A DNA stretch of 6,241 nt from Pseudohaliea sp964438205. GTDB taxonomy: Bacteria; Pseudomonadota; Gammaproteobacteria; Pseudomonadales; Halieaceae. The stretch covers positions 1-6,241 of the forward strand of contig CAYTJQ010000103.1 in NCBI GenBank assembly GCA_964438205.1, given 5' to 3'. The position numbers and the translations under genes are program-made. The first letter of the stretch is position 1; the number at the start of each line of letters is the position of its first letter. Below the pieces are notes generated by a model. It saw only the letters and a program-made list of their open reading frames with translations, was not told the origin of the DNA and searched no databases. This document shows, piece after piece, positions 5,665 to 6,241 of this stretch.

Positions 5665-6063
5665 ATGAAACTTGTCGCCGACACCAACATCTTCATTGCG
5701 GTTGCCCTCAATGAGCCGGAGCGCGACCGCATTATTGAGGCTACCGCGGCAGTTGCAGTGCTGGCACCCGACGTCCTGCCGTACGAGGTGGGAAACGCAC
5801 TTTCTGCCTTGGTCAAGCGTGGGAAGCTCACGGCGGCGGAGGCGTTGCGTGCGGAGCGAGCAGTAAGCGGGATAGTTGTGCGCCTGGTACCAGCCGATGT
5901 ACGCAGTGCCCTGAAGCTTGCCCTCCAACACGGCATCTATGCTTATGACGCGTATTTCCTGCAATGTGCGCTGGCGTATGCGTGCCCCCTGCTAACGCTT
6001 GATCGACGCATGAACGAGGTTGCAAAGCGCCTTGGCATCGAGGCATGGGAGTGGTCGTCATGA
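5665..6063 (+). CDS. vapC: VapC-type PIN-domain toxin
   Basis: A 132-residue PIN-domain protein, the usual length for VapC toxins, which are Mg2+-dependent endoribonucleases that cleave tRNA or rRNA and halt translation. The acidic active-site set is complete: Asp6 (in VADTNIF), Glu41 (PYEVGNAL), Asp95 (YAYDAYFL) and Asp113 (LTLDRRM). An active toxin is therefore expected. No Shine-Dalgarno sequence precedes the ATG, and the predicted transcript start is almost at the ATG, so translation may be leaderless and weak. The gene overlaps the downstream Phd-like antitoxin by 4 bp (ATGA), with the toxin first, the reverse of the common vapBC order. As I recall, PIN toxins of this subgroup do occur ahead of a Phd-type partner. 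Composition is lower in GC than in the neighbours, consistent with mobility. Confidence 0.92.
   Translation: MKLVADTNIFIAVALNEPERDRIIEATAAVAVLAPDVLPYEVGNALSALVKRGKLTAAEALRAERAVSGIVVRLVPADVRSALKLALQHGIYAYDAYFLQCALAYACPLLTLDRRMNEVAKRLGIEAWEWSS
6047..6051 (+). promoter_or_regulatory. Ribosome binding site of the antitoxin, inside the toxin gene
   Basis: GGGAG lies 8 nt before the antitoxin ATG at 6060 and supports that start. It contrasts with the missing box before the toxin, and could let the second gene be translated more efficiently than the first. Confidence 0.6.
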
Positions 6064-6241
6064 AGGTATTTACCTACTCTGAAGCTCGCCAGAACCTGGC
6101 AAAGCTACTGAAGCTGGCACAACAAGAGGAAGTAGAAATCCGGAGGAAGGACGGGACGGTTTTTACACTCCGCGCGAAGCCTTCGCAGCCAGGGTCGCCC
6201 TTTGACGTACCGGGGATCGAAACTGCGGCCACAACGGCAGA
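6060..6241 (+). CDS. Phd/YefM-type antitoxin (3' end cut by window)
   Basis: The first 60 codons of a Phd/YefM-like antitoxin are present, running off the right edge. The start MKVFTYSEARQNLAKLL fits the family's opening strand and helix (the YSEARQNL element, 6-13). The hairpin EVEIRRKDGTVFTL (24-37) is the typical Phd-fold beta hairpin, where a basic R-K-D-G turn is common. After it comes a Pro-rich linker and SPFDVPGIE (46-54), the start of the disordered toxin-binding tail. Phd-type antitoxins neutralise the partner toxin through that tail and bind operator DNA through the N-terminal dimer. Its likely partner is the PIN toxin it overlaps, although Phd antitoxins pair with several toxin families. 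The missing C-terminus probably completes the toxin-blocking segment. Confidence 0.85.
   Translation, partial: MKVFTYSEARQNLAKLLKLAQQEEVEIRRKDGTVFTLRAKPSQPGSPFDVPGIETAATTA

Noticed and set aside
5212..5964. 250-codon minus-strand frame spanning the sulfotransferase and PIN genes
   Set aside because: It runs antisense to two genes with intact catalytic motifs and itself shows no domain.

Overview
The window is GC-rich DNA with dense, high-GC third codon positions, GTG and ATG starts, and Shine-Dalgarno-like GGAG/GAGG boxes. This fits a high-GC Pseudomonadota, most likely a gammaproteobacterium. That placement is inferred from gene style, not from a marker gene. There are nine protein genes, two of them cut by the window edges. 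No rRNA, tRNA, CRISPR array, insertion sequence or prophage gene was seen.

Left part (1-1648): a minus-strand pair encodes a four-helix membrane protein of the DUF2269/CopD-like kind and a PhzF-family isomerase-like protein. The two overlap by one base (TGATG), so they are probably translationally coupled. Divergent from them, across a 113-bp gap with plausible back-to-back -10 elements, is a gene for a four-helix membrane protein I cannot assign. Its 3' end meets the next gene head-on with only 4 bp between stop codons.

Middle part (1653-4916): on the minus strand is a diguanylate cyclase with a signal peptide, a predicted periplasmic TPR solenoid, a coiled coil, one membrane helix and an intact GGEEF domain with an RxxD inhibitory site. 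Upstream of it is a zinc-dependent alcohol dehydrogenase with all catalytic and structural zinc ligands. Its promoter region carries an inverted repeat (GTGACC-N5-GGTCAC) and is shared with a divergent 61-codon gene for a small two-helix membrane protein.

Right part (4984-6241): a small PAPS-dependent sulfotransferase-like gene is followed by a toxin-antitoxin module in the unusual toxin-first order. It comprises a VapC-type PIN ribonuclease and, overlapping it by 4 bp (ATGA), a Phd/YefM-type antitoxin that runs off the window. A perfect 14-bp palindrome lies over the likely -10 box just before the toxin ATG. The toxin lacks a Shine-Dalgarno sequence while the antitoxin has a good one. The module is visibly lower in GC than the rest, which suggests acquisition.

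No clear new multi-gene system is present. The points most worth a second look are the expression architecture of the toxin-first module, the divergent operator at the dehydrogenase, and the small membrane protein beside it.
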